64,000 nt of DNA from Tessaracoccus caeni (GCF_029211185.1 NZ_JARGDO010000001.1:221414-285413), one strand, 5' to 3'; shown: positions 49,311-58,320, counted from the stretch's first letter. The notes: a model not told the origin generated them from the sequence alone. Numbers and translations: made by a program.

Positions 49311-49774
49311 AGTTGTTCCTTCTTCTCGTCCCTATTTACCTGGAAGTTCCAGAGGGGTAAAACCCCTTGTCACTCCGACCCCCGAGGTCGGGAGTGTCGC
49401 GCCTATGCCGCGTACTTGAGCCGCCTCCCAGGATCTCCCTGAGTGGCCGGACCTCGCGCTTGGGCACTTGCTCGACCTCGTTTGGGGGCCTGCCGCGACG
49501 ACGACGCATCACAGCCACCCCCGCGGAGCAACCTGACTATCTTGTCACGTCTGTTCCAGTGATCCAAATCCGGCCCCATATCGCCCTCCTCCCCCCGACC
49601 CCCTGCCCCGGAAAATCGGCCAGTGGCCGATTTTGCGGCGTCCAGTGCCGAAAAGCGGCCACAACCCGCCCGGCCATCCGGGCGTACCGCCCTGGTGCCC
49701 GGGACGGCGCCCGCCGAAAGATGAGGACCAGTCGATCCACCGAGAGCCGGTGGACTCACACCGGAGGAGACCAC
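49311..49774. promoter_or_regulatory. Intergenic region with the S10 operon leader
   Basis: This 464-base divergent gap precedes rpsJ on one side and a membrane protein gene on the other. Two inverted repeats lie in the rpsJ leader: CACTCC-GACC / GGTC-GGAGTG at 49371-49396 and AGGGG / CCCCT at 49353-49367. They could form leader structures or an autoregulatory site for L4. A 60-codon minus-strand frame (49336-49518) has no recognisable similarity and is not called. Confidence 0.5.
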
Positions 49775-50458
49775 ATGTCCACCTATCTTTCCGACGCCGA
49801 GGCAGCACCGACGGCCGACGCCCCCACTCGCTCCCCACGGCTGTGGGCATGGGCGGGGGTCGCGGCAGGCGCACTGGGCATCGCGACGATCCAGGCGTCG
49901 ATGGCCGGATCCGTGAACTGGGAGACGACGGCGGGAGACGCCGAGAAGATGATGGCCGATGCTGCGACGAAGCAGATCACCTACATCGTCTTCCACGTGC
50001 TGGCATCGCTGACCCTGCTCTTGCTGCCCGTCTTCGGCGCCGGCCTGGAACGACGCCTCGCCGCCCGCGGCCCGTCTGGGACGCTGCACGGCCAGGTGGC
50101 GCTGGCCGGGACGTTGCTGACCGCCTGCGCGCTGCTGCTCGGCAGTGGCCTGGACACGCAGTTCGCCCTCGGCCTGTCGGACCCGTCGTTCTACGTGCCT
50201 GAGTCGGCCGCCTTCTACACCGACTGGGTCGCCACCATCCCCTGGGTGTGGCTGGGCATGGGTCTTCCGGCGCTCGCCGTCTCGGCCGCGTCGCTGCGCC
50301 ACGGCACGGCCCCACGCTGGATCGGCGTGCTGTCGCTGGTCTTCGGCCTGCTCATCATCGTCTCCGGGGCGTCGCCCCTCCAGTACCTTGCCGGTTTCAT
50401 CGGCCCGGTGTGGGTGTTGCTGGCCTCGCTCGGCTTCGCCCTGGGCGACCGTCGATGA
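49775..50458 (+). CDS. Polytopic membrane protein of unknown function
   Basis: The 227-residue protein starts at ATG 49775 after GGAGGAGACC and has about six membrane helices, with short charged loops. I recognise no enzymatic motif. It lies 26 bases upstream of a histidine kinase gene and probably shares its transcript, so it may be the sensed component or an accessory to that two-component system. The open frame extends far upstream, but only the part from 49775 has membrane-protein character. Confidence 0.75.
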   Translation: MSTYLSDAEAAPTADAPTRSPRLWAWAGVAAGALGIATIQASMAGSVNWETTAGDAEKMMADAATKQITYIVFHVLASLTLLLLPVFGAGLERRLAARGPSGTLHGQVALAGTLLTACALLLGSGLDTQFALGLSDPSFYVPESAAFYTDWVATIPWVWLGMGLPALAVSAASLRHGTAPRWIGVLSLVFGLLIIVSGASPLQYLAGFIGPVWVLLASLGFALGDRR

Positions 50459-50484
50459 GCAACGACGAGCAATAGGGTGCATCC

Positions 50485-52461
50485 ATGAAGGACACGTCCC
50501 ACCGCTACCCCGGTCGACCTCGCGCGGCGATCGGGGTAGCGGTGTGCGCGTTCCTCCCTGCCATCGCGGGCGGGGCATTGCAGGCCGCCAGCCGGACGCC
50601 GATCACCCCGGACGTCCTTTTCCTGGTAGTCGACGTGATGGTCGGCCTGGTCTACGGCACCGTGAGCGCGGTGATTCTCAGTCGGCGCAGCCATCCGGTG
50701 GCGTGGCTCGTCGCACTGGCAGCGGTCGGGGCAGGCGTCGCCGCGTTCGGAGGGGGCTGGGCATCGTTCGCGATGACCCACCCGACCGCCCCGGATCCGG
50801 CCCTGGCATTCAGCCTCTTCGGCACCGCATGGGTTCCGGGGACGCTGTCGCTGTTCCTCGTCGTGCCTTGGTTGGTACGCGACCATCCACTGACCCCCGG
50901 GGCGTGGGGCGGCGTCGTCATCGGCGCGGCGACCGCCTTGATCTTCAGCGTCCAGCGCTTGCTCTTCCCGATGTCGGACAACTCCCCTCTGATCGTCGCG
51001 GTCGTCCTGGTCGGACTCGCCACCGCCGTCGCCGTAGCCTGGCGCCATCGACGCGGCCCGGTCGGCGAACGCGCAGGCCTCGGCCTGCTCGCGATCGGCA
51101 CCGCCGTGATGGCCCTGTCCTTTCTGCCCCTCGTGCTCATTCCCTACACCGAAGAGTCGGTGCTGCTGCTCGTGCCGATCTCCCACCTCGCATGCCAGGC
51201 GGTGTTTCCTGGTGCGCTGCTGGTGACGATGCTGCGCAATCGGCTCTGGGGAATCGACCTCGCCGTGAGCAGGGCCGTGATCGCCGGGCTGCTGACCCTC
51301 GGCCTGGTCGCCGTCTATGCGAGCCTCGCTTGGCTCGCGTCGGTGCTGGTCGGAAGCTCGGTCGTGGCGCAGGCCGTGGCCGCGATCGGCGTGGTGCTCG
51401 CCGTGCAGCCCATCCGACGGTGGCTGGAGCAGCGCGTGCGGCGGCTGGTGTGGGGTGAGGCCGCTTCGCCCGGGCGCGCGGCGTTGAGCATCGGCGCCTC
51501 GCTGTCTGCCGTTGCGGGTGGCGAGGAACTCCTCGACCGGCTGGCCGCCGCCGTCGGCGATGCCCTTCGTCTCGAGTCGGTCCGTCTGACGTTGCCCGGC
51601 CCGGCCGAGTCCGCGGGCACCTGGGGCAGGCCGACGAGCGCCCCGATCGAACGCTCGGTCCATCGGGCCGATGGCTCAGCTCTTGGATGGCTCGCCCTGA
51701 CGGCACGACCGGGCGAGCGGCTGGACCGCCGCAGCCTCGACGCCCTCGAGCACCTGCAGCCGGTGCTCGCCGTCGGCCTCGACCTGATGCGCGCCCGCGA
51801 CGCCGCAACCCGGGCTCGACTGGAGGAGCGTCGCCTCATCCGCCGCGAGCTGCACGACGGGATCGGACCCTGGCTGTCAGGCCTGCGCCTGGGCCTTCAA
51901 GGCGCCCGCAACACGCTGCACACCGACCCCGCCACCGCCGACGTCGTACTCCAGGCGCTGCAGGACGAGGTGGCCCAGCGGGTTCACGATGTCCGTCTTC
52001 TATCGCGCAGCCTGCTTCCTCCCGTGCTCGAGGAACGGGGACTGGAGGCCGCCTTGGCCGAGTTGGCGGCACGTCACGCTGAAACGGGCTTCACGATGAC
52101 CGTGGCCGTGAGCAGCGAGCTGGCCCGGACCCCTCATCTGCTGGCGAAGCTGGATGCCCGGGTCGCCGCGGCGGCCTACGCGGTGATCTCGGAGTCCACG
52201 CTCAACGCCGCACGGCACTCGGGCGCCCCGGAGGCCGTCACCGAGCTGGGGCTGCTCGACGATGACGGGCCGCGCCTCATCATCATCTGCCGCGACGACG
52301 GGGCCGGCCGTTCGCCCGACGCCGCCGACGGCATCGGCACCCGATCGATGCGGGAACGCACGGAGGAACTGGGTGGCTTTGTCCTCATACAATCGGGCCC
52401 AGGCGGCGGCACCACGGTGCGCGCCGAGTTGCCCCTCACCTCAGCCGGAGTCCCCCGATGA
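50485..52461 (+). CDS. Sensor histidine kinase, NarL type, with a large membrane domain and GAF-like segment
   Basis: The 658-residue kinase has nine or ten N-terminal membrane helices (to about residue 310), a GAF-like linker domain near 330-430, the HisKA_3 H-box RRELHDGIG with His457, and HATPase_c with N-box ESTLNAARHSGA. The G-box GDGIGTRSMRERTEELGG-type segment closes the ATPase. The stop overlaps the start of the response regulator (ATGA), so the pair is coupled. The membrane domain suggests sensing of a lipid or membrane state, but the signal is unknown. Confidence 0.92.
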   Translation: MKDTSHRYPGRPRAAIGVAVCAFLPAIAGGALQAASRTPITPDVLFLVVDVMVGLVYGTVSAVILSRRSHPVAWLVALAAVGAGVAAFGGGWASFAMTHPTAPDPALAFSLFGTAWVPGTLSLFLVVPWLVRDHPLTPGAWGGVVIGAATALIFSVQRLLFPMSDNSPLIVAVVLVGLATAVAVAWRHRRGPVGERAGLGLLAIGTAVMALSFLPLVLIPYTEESVLLLVPISHLACQAVFPGALLVTMLRNRLWGIDLAVSRAVIAGLLTLGLVAVYASLAWLASVLVGSSVVAQAVAAIGVVLAVQPIRRWLEQRVRRLVWGEAASPGRAALSIGASLSAVAGGEELLDRLAAAVGDALRLESVRLTLPGPAESAGTWGRPTSAPIERSVHRADGSALGWLALTARPGERLDRRSLDALEHLQPVLAVGLDLMRARDAATRARLEERRLIRRELHDGIGPWLSGLRLGLQGARNTLHTDPATADVVLQALQDEVAQRVHDVRLLSRSLLPPVLEERGLEAALAELAARHAETGFTMTVAVSSELARTPHLLAKLDARVAAAAYAVISESTLNAARHSGAPEAVTELGLLDDDGPRLIIICRDDGAGRSPDAADGIGTRSMRERTEELGGFVLIQSGPGGGTTVRAELPLTSAGVPR

Positions 52462-53129
52462 ATGACATTCCGATTCAGATCACGCTGATCGACGACCACC
52501 CGGTCTTCCGGATCGGCATGACCGCGCTGCTGAACTCGCTGCCCGGGATCGTGGTGGTCGCCCAGGCCGACAGCGCCGCCGCGGCCCGCGCCTTGTTCGA
52601 TGCCGAGCACGCCACCGACGTCGTCCTGCTGGATCTCGACCTCGGCGACGGTTCCGGAATCGACGTCGCACGGGATCTCCTGGCTCGTCGCCCGGACTGC
52701 AAGATCCTCGTCGTGACGATGCACGAGGACGACGACGCCGTGGTGGCCGCCGTGCGCGCGGGTGCCCGCGGCTTTCTGGTGAAGTCGTCGCCACCCGAGG
52801 CCGTCGAGCGTGCGGTTCGCGCGGTGGCCGCGGGAGAGATGATCCTCTCCCCCGCCGTCGCGGAGCGTGCGATGTCCTATCTGCTCGGCGGCCACCGCAC
52901 GGCCAGGGTTCCGTTTCCGGAGTTGACGACGCGGGAACGCGAGGTGCTGGACCTGGTGGCCCACGGCCTGGACAACGCGACCATCGCCCACCGCCTCGCG
53001 GTGAGCCCTAAGACAGTGCGCAACACCCTGGCCACCGTGTTGGCGAAGCTATCGCTACGCGACCGAGCCGCCGCGATCGTGCGCGCCCGCGCCGAAGGAC
53101 TCGGCGGGGGCGCGCCTCCTATCGGCTGA
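52458..53129 (+). CDS. Response regulator, NarL/LuxR family
   Basis: The 223-residue regulator has a receiver domain (acidic pair Asp12-Asp13, phospho-acceptor Asp59 in VVLLDLDLGDG, Lys in FLVKSSPPEA) and a C-terminal LuxR helix-turn-helix (LTTREREVLDLVAHGLDNAT and SPKTVRNTLATVLAKL). It should bind DNA as a dimer when phosphorylated by the upstream kinase. Its last 11 bases overlap the end of the convergent sulP gene. Confidence 0.94.
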   Translation: MNDIPIQITLIDDHPVFRIGMTALLNSLPGIVVVAQADSAAAARALFDAEHATDVVLLDLDLGDGSGIDVARDLLARRPDCKILVVTMHEDDDAVVAAVRAGARGFLVKSSPPEAVERAVRAVAAGEMILSPAVAERAMSYLLGGHRTARVPFPELTTREREVLDLVAHGLDNATIAHRLAVSPKTVRNTLATVLAKLSLRDRAAAIVRARAEGLGGGAPPIG

Positions 53130-54774
53130 CGGCCATCGCGGCGTCGCGTTCGCGCGCCACATGCGAACGGGCGTGCTCCAGGGCCGGCGCCAGGTGCGGG
53201 AACAGGTGCTTTTGATGCCGCAGCGCCTTCATCACCCCGAGCCGCTCGAACAGGCCCTTGTGACTGGGCAGTACTCCCTTGATAAGCACGGTCACGCCGC
53301 GTCGCTCCAGGGCGGTGACCATCTCGCCGAGCGTGTGCGCGCCCGTCGCGTCGACCACCTGCAATTGCGACATCGCAAGGATCACGACGGAGACTCCCTG
53401 CTGCCCGGTGACCGCCTCGGAGACGCGGTCAGCCGCAGCGAACATCAAAGGCCCCTTGATCCGCAGCAGCGCGATCTTGTCGTCGCCGTCGACGGGCTCG
53501 CCGGGTAGTTCCTCTCGCCGCACTCCGGCGGCGCGAGCGAGCGACCTCACCGCAAAGAAGCCGGCCACGACCACCCCGATGATGACGGCGAAGATCAGAT
53601 CGACGGAGATGGTGACGACGGCGGTCACGACGAAGGCCAGGGCGTCGGGCTTGGTGGAACGCAGGATGCTCATCGCGGTTCGGCGCTGCACCATCCGTAG
53701 CGCGGTCATCATCAGCACTCCCGCGAGAGCGGCCAGCGGCACCATCCCCACGGGCGCTGCGGCGAACAGAATGATGGCGAGCAGCACCACGGAATGAAAA
53801 CCCGCCGCGACGCGCGTGCGCGCACCGGCCCGTAGGTTCACGGCGGTGCGGGCGATGGCGCCCGTCGCCGGCATGCCGCCGAAGAGGCCGGCTCCGATCG
53901 ATGCCAGGCCTTGGCCGACCAGTTCCCGATCGGCCTCGTAGCGACCCTTGGACGACATCGACGCCGCGACCCGCACGGACAGCAGCGACTCGATGCCGGC
54001 CAGCGCCGCGACGGTGAGCGCCGGCAGCGCCAACTCGCCCAGCAGGCCGAGGCTGACCGACGGAAGCACCGGAGCGGGCAGGGAATGGGGCAGTTCGCCG
54101 ATGACCGCCAGCGGCGCACCCGCCAAGGTAGTGACGGTCGTGGCCACGATGATCCCGACGAGCGAGGCAGGGATGCTCCGATGAATCCTAGGAAGGCCCA
54201 GCATGCACGCCACCACGATCGCCACGCAGAGGAGGGCCCATAGCGCGTAGTCGAGCTCGAGCCGGGTCACCGACTGCAGGGCGGCGACGATCACGTTCGT
54301 CGAGAGCTCGCCCTCCGCCCCGGTGAGGGCGGGAACCTGCTGCAAGAAGATGATGGCCGCGATGCCGAGCGTGAAGCCCTCGATCACCGGCCAGGGGATC
54401 AGCGCCACCGCGCGCCCCATCCGCGCGATGCCGGTGATAAGCAGGATGAGGCCGGCCATCAGACTGAGCAGGGCGACGGCCCCGATGCCATGGGCGGCGA
54501 CGATGGGAGCGAGCACGACCACCATGGCGCCCGTCGGCCCGGAGACCTGGATGTGCGAACCGCCGAAGACCGCGGCAACGAAACCTGCCACGACGGCAGT
54601 GACGATGCCGGCCTCGGCACCAGCCCCGGAGGAGATGCCGAACCCCAGCGCCAACGGCAGCGCGACGATGCCGACGGTGAGGCCCGCCATCAGGTCGGCC
54701 CGCCAAGATCGGGACAGCTCTGCATAGTCGGATCGGCGCGGAAGCAGGCCGCGTAGGTGGGGCAGAGCGCTCAT
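53119..54774 (-). CDS. SulP family inorganic anion transporter with STAS domain
   Basis: The 551-residue protein has the SulP membrane domain (about 10-14 helices, SWRADLMAGLTVGIVALPLA near residue 22, FGGSHIQVSGPTGAMVV near 70) and a C-terminal STAS domain at about 440-540. SulP proteins move sulfate, bicarbonate or dicarboxylates; the substrate here is not evident. It shares one base with the upstream ArsR-type gene, suggesting control by that regulator. Confidence 0.92.
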   Translation of the reverse strand: MSALPHLRGLLPRRSDYAELSRSWRADLMAGLTVGIVALPLALGFGISSGAGAEAGIVTAVVAGFVAAVFGGSHIQVSGPTGAMVVVLAPIVAAHGIGAVALLSLMAGLILLITGIARMGRAVALIPWPVIEGFTLGIAAIIFLQQVPALTGAEGELSTNVIVAALQSVTRLELDYALWALLCVAIVVACMLGLPRIHRSIPASLVGIIVATTVTTLAGAPLAVIGELPHSLPAPVLPSVSLGLLGELALPALTVAALAGIESLLSVRVAASMSSKGRYEADRELVGQGLASIGAGLFGGMPATGAIARTAVNLRAGARTRVAAGFHSVVLLAIILFAAAPVGMVPLAALAGVLMMTALRMVQRRTAMSILRSTKPDALAFVVTAVVTISVDLIFAVIIGVVVAGFFAVRSLARAAGVRREELPGEPVDGDDKIALLRIKGPLMFAAADRVSEAVTGQQGVSVVILAMSQLQVVDATGAHTLGEMVTALERRGVTVLIKGVLPSHKGLFERLGVMKALRHQKHLFPHLAPALEHARSHVARERDAAMAVSR

Positions 54775-55142
54775 CAGCCGACCTTCCGCGGAAGCGTCGG
54801 AAGCTCGGCCACCTCAGACAACTGCACGCTCTGCGCGTGCAGCACGTCGACGAGGAAACGCCGGGCAGACCCCAGCAACGCGATCACCTCGTCGGAGGCC
54901 ACCTTGTAGTAGACGTGGCTCGCGCGTCGATCGGAGACCACCACGCCGTGTCGGCGCAGCACAGCGAGGTGCTGGGAGAGGTGCGAGGCCTCCAAGCCGG
55001 TGTGCTCCTGAATGTCGGCGACGGTGTGCTCCCGGCCGTCGCAGAGCAGTTCAAGGATGTGGATGCGGATGGGATGCGCGAGGCCTTTGAAGAGGCCGGC
55101 CTTGACTTCGTACAGCGGACGCTGTGAGTTACTTAGCGGCAT
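54774..55142 (-). CDS. ArsR/SmtB-type winged-helix repressor
   Basis: The 122-residue protein has a winged helix: HPIRIHILELLCDGREHTVA, the recognition helix LEASHLSQHLAVLRRHGVVV and the wing RRASHVYYKVAS. No Cys-based metal site (no CxC in the recognition region) is visible, so the effector may be other than a metal. Its gene overlaps the sulP start by one base, so it likely regulates that transporter and itself. Confidence 0.9.
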   Translation of the reverse strand: MPLSNSQRPLYEVKAGLFKGLAHPIRIHILELLCDGREHTVADIQEHTGLEASHLSQHLAVLRRHGVVVSDRRASHVYYKVASDEVIALLGSARRFLVDVLHAQSVQLSEVAELPTLPRKVG

Positions 55143-55209
55143 GATGGATTCATCATATCGAAACCTCGCGGATTGGCGATGTTACGCTCTGCCAAGGAGG
55201 TGGACAGCG

Positions 55210-55374
55210 ATGAAGCCAGAGACACCACAAGGCCCAGACCACGGCGTCGAGACCGAGCCCACCTACTCGAACGCACTTATCGAACTCCACGCCAGGACGC
55301 GGACGGATCCGGTCGATCTTGAGCTGCCGGCGCGCCTCTACGACCACCCTCGGGTGTCTTTTGGAACGGATTGA
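55210..55374 (+). CDS. Small hypothetical protein with a strong ribosome binding site
   Basis: A 54-residue frame starts at ATG 55210, 8 bases after a full AGGAGG. The product is hydrophilic and acidic (begins MKPETPQGPDHG, ends HPRVSFGTD), has no signal peptide or membrane segment and matches nothing I know. It lies in the gap between the ArsR-type and aldo/keto reductase genes. The ribosome binding site is the only support. Confidence 0.4.
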   Translation: MKPETPQGPDHGVETEPTYSNALIELHARTRTDPVDLELPARLYDHPRVSFGTD

Positions 55375-55406
55375 CCGTCCCGCCTTACCTGGAACAACCC
55401 CAAAAA

Positions 55407-55433
55407 TGGGAGGGCCTGTCAGAACCTCCCAGC
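55407..55433. repeat. Palindromic repeat, copy 1
   Basis: The 27-base element begins TGGGAGGGCCTGTCAG and ends CCTCCCAGC. It matches the element at 58276-58302 in 25 of 27 positions, in the same orientation. Its arms TGGGAGG / CCTCCCA can fold. It lies about 90 bases upstream of the aldo/keto reductase start. Confidence 0.75.
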
Positions 55434-55523
55434 CGCCGGTAGCTCTGGAGTTGTCTTGAGGTACGACGACAAGCGCGGCATAGAAGTCGTCCACTCGACA
55501 TGCGCACGTAAGGAGACGAGAAA

Positions 55524-56387
55524 GTGGTTCTAGACCAGGCCTACACGCTGAACAATCGTGTGACTATCCCGAAGCTGGGGCTAGGCACCTGGATGATCGA
55601 CAACGACCAGGCTGCTGGTGCAGTCCGTGCGGCGGCCGAGATCGGTTACCGCCACTTCGACACTGCCGAGGGCTACGGCAACGAGCAGGGCGTCGGCGAG
55701 GGTATCCGCTCCTGCGGCCTGCCCCGCGATGAGGTGTTCGTCACCACCAAACTTGAGGCCGACTACAAGACCTACGCCGAAGCCAAAGCCGGGATCGAAG
55801 GATCGCTGCGCGATTTGGACATCGATTACATCGACCTGATGATCATCCACGCCCCCCAGCCCTGGGCACACTTCCGTGCCGACGACCACTACTTCGAGGG
55901 CAATCTCCAAGCCTGGAAAGCCCTCGAGGAGGCACATCAGGCCGGGAAGATCCGTGCGATCGGCGTGTCCAACTTCGAGCAGATCGATCTGGAGAACCTG
56001 TTGGCCAACGGCAGCGTCAAACCCACGGTCAACCAGATCCTGGCGCACATCAGCAACACCCCATTCGACGTGATCGGCTTCTGCCAGGACAACGGCATCC
56101 TGGTAGAGGCCTACTCCCCCATGGGACACGGCGAGATCCTGCACAACCCCACCATCGTCGAGATGGCTCAGCGCTACGGCGTCACGGTGGCGCAGCTGTG
56201 CATCCGTTATTGCCTCGAACTCGGCATGCTGCCCCTGCCCAAGACCGCCAATCCCGATCACATGCGCACCAACGCGCAGGTGGGCTTCACGATCTCCGCA
56301 GAGGACCTCGAGGATCTGAAGAATGTCACCCCCATCGAGAACTACGGCGATGCCAGCCAGTTCCCCGTCTACAGCGAACAGGTCTAG
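55524..56387 (+). CDS. Aldo/keto reductase
   Basis: The 287-residue NADPH-dependent reductase has the catalytic tetrad Asp46, Tyr51 (in HFDTAEGYGNE), Lys77 (in VTTKLE) and His109 (in MIIHAPQP). The family segments GVSNFEQ and the cofactor region LPKTANPDHM are present. GTG 55524 follows AAGGAGACGAG. The family fits 2,5-diketogluconate or aldehyde reductases; the substrate is unknown. The XRE regulator gene starts about 30 bases downstream on the same strand. Confidence 0.94.
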   Translation: MVLDQAYTLNNRVTIPKLGLGTWMIDNDQAAGAVRAAAEIGYRHFDTAEGYGNEQGVGEGIRSCGLPRDEVFVTTKLEADYKTYAEAKAGIEGSLRDLDIDYIDLMIIHAPQPWAHFRADDHYFEGNLQAWKALEEAHQAGKIRAIGVSNFEQIDLENLLANGSVKPTVNQILAHISNTPFDVIGFCQDNGILVEAYSPMGHGEILHNPTIVEMAQRYGVTVAQLCIRYCLELGMLPLPKTANPDHMRTNAQVGFTISAEDLEDLKNVTPIENYGDASQFPVYSEQV

Positions 56388-56422
56388 CCGGGATACTGGT
56401 TGTCTACTCAAGAGGGGTGGAG

Positions 56423-57283
56423 ATGAAGGACGAGGTACGGGAGTTTCTGGTCGCCCGGAGGGCGAGCGTGACCCCAGAGCAAGCGGGGCTCACCCGATAC
56501 GACGACGACCGGCGCGTGCCGGGACTGCGTCGCGAAGAAGTCGCGCAGCTCGCGGGTGTGAGCACCGACTACTACACGCGGCTCGAACGCGGCAACATCC
56601 GGGGCGCCTCAGACAGTGTGCTGGAAGCCATCGCCCGAGCGCTCCGGCTCACCGATGTGGAACGTGAGCATCTCTTCCGGCTCGCCCGCCCTGTCACATC
56701 TCCACCGCGGACAATGCCTCGGCGTGTGCGCCCGGCCATCCAGCGTCTGCTCGACTCGTTCACCACGCCCGCCGTGGTTTACGACATCACTCAGGAGATC
56801 ATTGCCTCGAACATGCTCGGCCGGGCACTGTTCGCACCACTGTTCGAGTCCGAGCGACCGAACATGGCGCGCTTCGCCTTCCTCGATTCACGAGCACCAC
56901 GCTTCTACAAGGACTGGCCGATGGCGTGCAGCCTCACCGCTGCGACGCTCCGCTTCGAGGTGGGAAAAGATCCCCTGAACGAGGAACTCACCGCTCTCAT
57001 CGGTGAGCTGTCCACCCGCAGCCCACAATTCCGTCGTGACTGGGCCGACCAGGACGTCCACGAACACCGCACCGGCAGCAAGGGCTACAACCATCCCGCC
57101 GTCGGCGAACTCGACCTGCACTTCGAGAACCTCGAGATGCCCGGCGAGCCTGGCCTTCAGATCCTCACCTACACCGCCGAGGACGGCAGCCCTTCAGCCA
57201 AAAAACTGGGGTTTCTAGCTGCTTGGGCCGCAGATCAGGTGCCCTGCAACTCCACCTCCCGCTCAGGAGAGACCGATGCGTAG
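56423..57283 (+). CDS. XRE-type regulator with MmyB-like ligand-binding domain
   Basis: The 286-residue protein has an N-terminal helix-turn-helix (VPGLRREEVAQLAGVSTDYY, TRLERGNIRGAS) and a C-terminal MLTR/MmyB-like sensory domain (RPAIQRLLDSFTTPAVVYDI, then HRTGSKGYNHPAVGELDLHF). Actinobacterial genes of this type often regulate a neighbouring oxidoreductase, so control of the aldo/keto reductase is plausible. ATG 56423 follows AGAGGGG; a GTG two codons earlier is an alternative. The last 21 bases overlap the convergent sulfatase-modifying-enzyme-type gene. Confidence 0.92.
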   Translation: MKDEVREFLVARRASVTPEQAGLTRYDDDRRVPGLRREEVAQLAGVSTDYYTRLERGNIRGASDSVLEAIARALRLTDVEREHLFRLARPVTSPPRTMPRRVRPAIQRLLDSFTTPAVVYDITQEIIASNMLGRALFAPLFESERPNMARFAFLDSRAPRFYKDWPMACSLTAATLRFEVGKDPLNEELTALIGELSTRSPQFRRDWADQDVHEHRTGSKGYNHPAVGELDLHFENLEMPGEPGLQILTYTAEDGSPSAKKLGFLAAWAADQVPCNSTSRSGETDA

Positions 57284-57982
57284 GCCGATGGTGTAGTCGG
57301 TCGACGCATAGAAGTAGCGATAAGTGGTGGTGAAGCGGTAGTCGTCGTTGTAGTAGAAGCTGCCGCCCCGCTTGATGTAGTTGTCGCTGGGCGTCGTGTT
57401 CTCGGGATCGGTCTGCGCCTCGCTCGGGTACGGCGCCGCATAGTCGGAGACCCACTCGTACACGTTGCCGCTCATGTCATAGAGGCCCAGCTCGTTGGGC
57501 TTCTTCTCCATCACCTTGTGCACGCTGTCGCCGTCGTCGCTGGTCCACCCCACCTCCGACAACGTGTCGCTACCCGCATAGGTGAAGCCCTGACTCTGGT
57601 TGCCGCCCTTGGCCGCGAACTCCCACTGGGCCTCGGTGAGCATGTGGAAGTTGCGATCGGCTGGAATGATGCCGGCCTCGTGGGCCTTCTCGTTGAGACG
57701 CTCGACGAACTCACGGCTGTCAGGCACCGTGATGCTAGCTACCGGATACGAAAGGTCCCCCTCATCGTGGCTGCCATCCATCACTTCGTCCCACAGCGCG
57801 ATCGTCACCTCCGTCTGGCCGATCAGGTACGGCGACAGCGTCACCTCATGCTCTCCCGCCTGATTGGCCACCTGCGTTCCACCACCAGCCGCGCGCTCGT
57901 CATCGCCCATGGTGAAGGTGCCGCCTTCCACCAGGATCATGGTGAACTCCACGCCGTTCAGGTCGTAGGTAGCAGTCTGCAA
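57263..57982 (-). pseudogene. Formylglycine-generating-enzyme-like domain, main part of a frameshifted lipoprotein
   Basis: This frame encodes an SUMF1/FGE-sulfatase (PF03781) domain: VEGGTFTMGDDERA, FHMLTEAQWEFAAKGG, GLYDMSGNVYEWVSDY and KRGGSFYY. It has no ATG start; TTG 57982 is the only one nearby, without a ribosome binding site. The frame is open upstream to 58033, overlapping the signal-peptide frame at 57990-58214. Removing one C from the C5 tract at 58022-58026 would join both into a single lipoprotein of about 310 residues. Catalytic cysteines of true formylglycine enzymes are not visible, so it is probably a binding or structural member of the fold. Frameshift, sequencing error and phase variation remain possible. 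Confidence 0.75.
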
Positions 57983-57989
57983 CCCGTCA

Positions 57990-58214
57990 TCAGTGGGTGT
58001 TTCTGTCGTCTCCGTTGCGCTGGGGGCTGGGATTCACGGGCGTGCTCTCCTTCGGGCTGCTCGTCTCTTCGGTGGGCTGAGGGGCCGGGCTGGGAATGCC
58101 GCTTCCCAACGGCTCCGCGGGCTCCGTCGGCATTGATGGCTTTGCACAACCCGACAAAGAAAGCCCGAGTACGGAGCCGAGGACGACTGTCGTCAGAAGT
58201 CTCTTGCTATTCAT
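57990..58214 (-). pseudogene. Lipoprotein signal peptide and linker, 5' part of the frameshifted gene
   Basis: The 74-residue frame begins MNSKRLLTTVVLGSVLGLSL and has lipobox SLSGC (Cys23), then a Pro/Ser/Thr-rich linker to its stop. Such a linker normally precedes a folded domain, and the FGE-like domain follows directly in another frame. The stop comes just after the frame leaves the C5 tract at 58022-58026. Read with the downstream frame it is the export half of one gene. Confidence 0.7.
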
Positions 58215-58270
58215 GCGGCGCTCTTCTCTTCTCCACGTTCACCGCGTCCCATACAACAGCACCCGAGCGT

Positions 58271-58306
58271 GGCACTGGGAGGGCCTGTCAGGCCCTCCCA
58301 GCAAGT
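58271..58306. repeat. Palindromic repeat, copy 2, with a long stem
   Basis: The core TGGGAGGGCCTGTCAGG-CCTCCCAGC at 58276-58302 is 25/27 identical to copy 1 at 55407-55433. Here the arms are perfect over 11 bp around a TGTCA loop, and GGCAC/GTGCC extends the stem. It resembles a terminator but lies upstream of the lipoprotein gene rather than downstream of an obvious one. Confidence 0.75.
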
Positions 58307-58320
58307 GCCCTTTCGCCTGC

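Noticed and set aside
49336-49518. 60-codon minus-strand ORF upstream of rpsJ with an RGRPP motif
   Set aside because: It lies in the S10 leader, has no recognisable family and covers the leader hairpins; an AT-hook reading of RGRPP alone is too weak.
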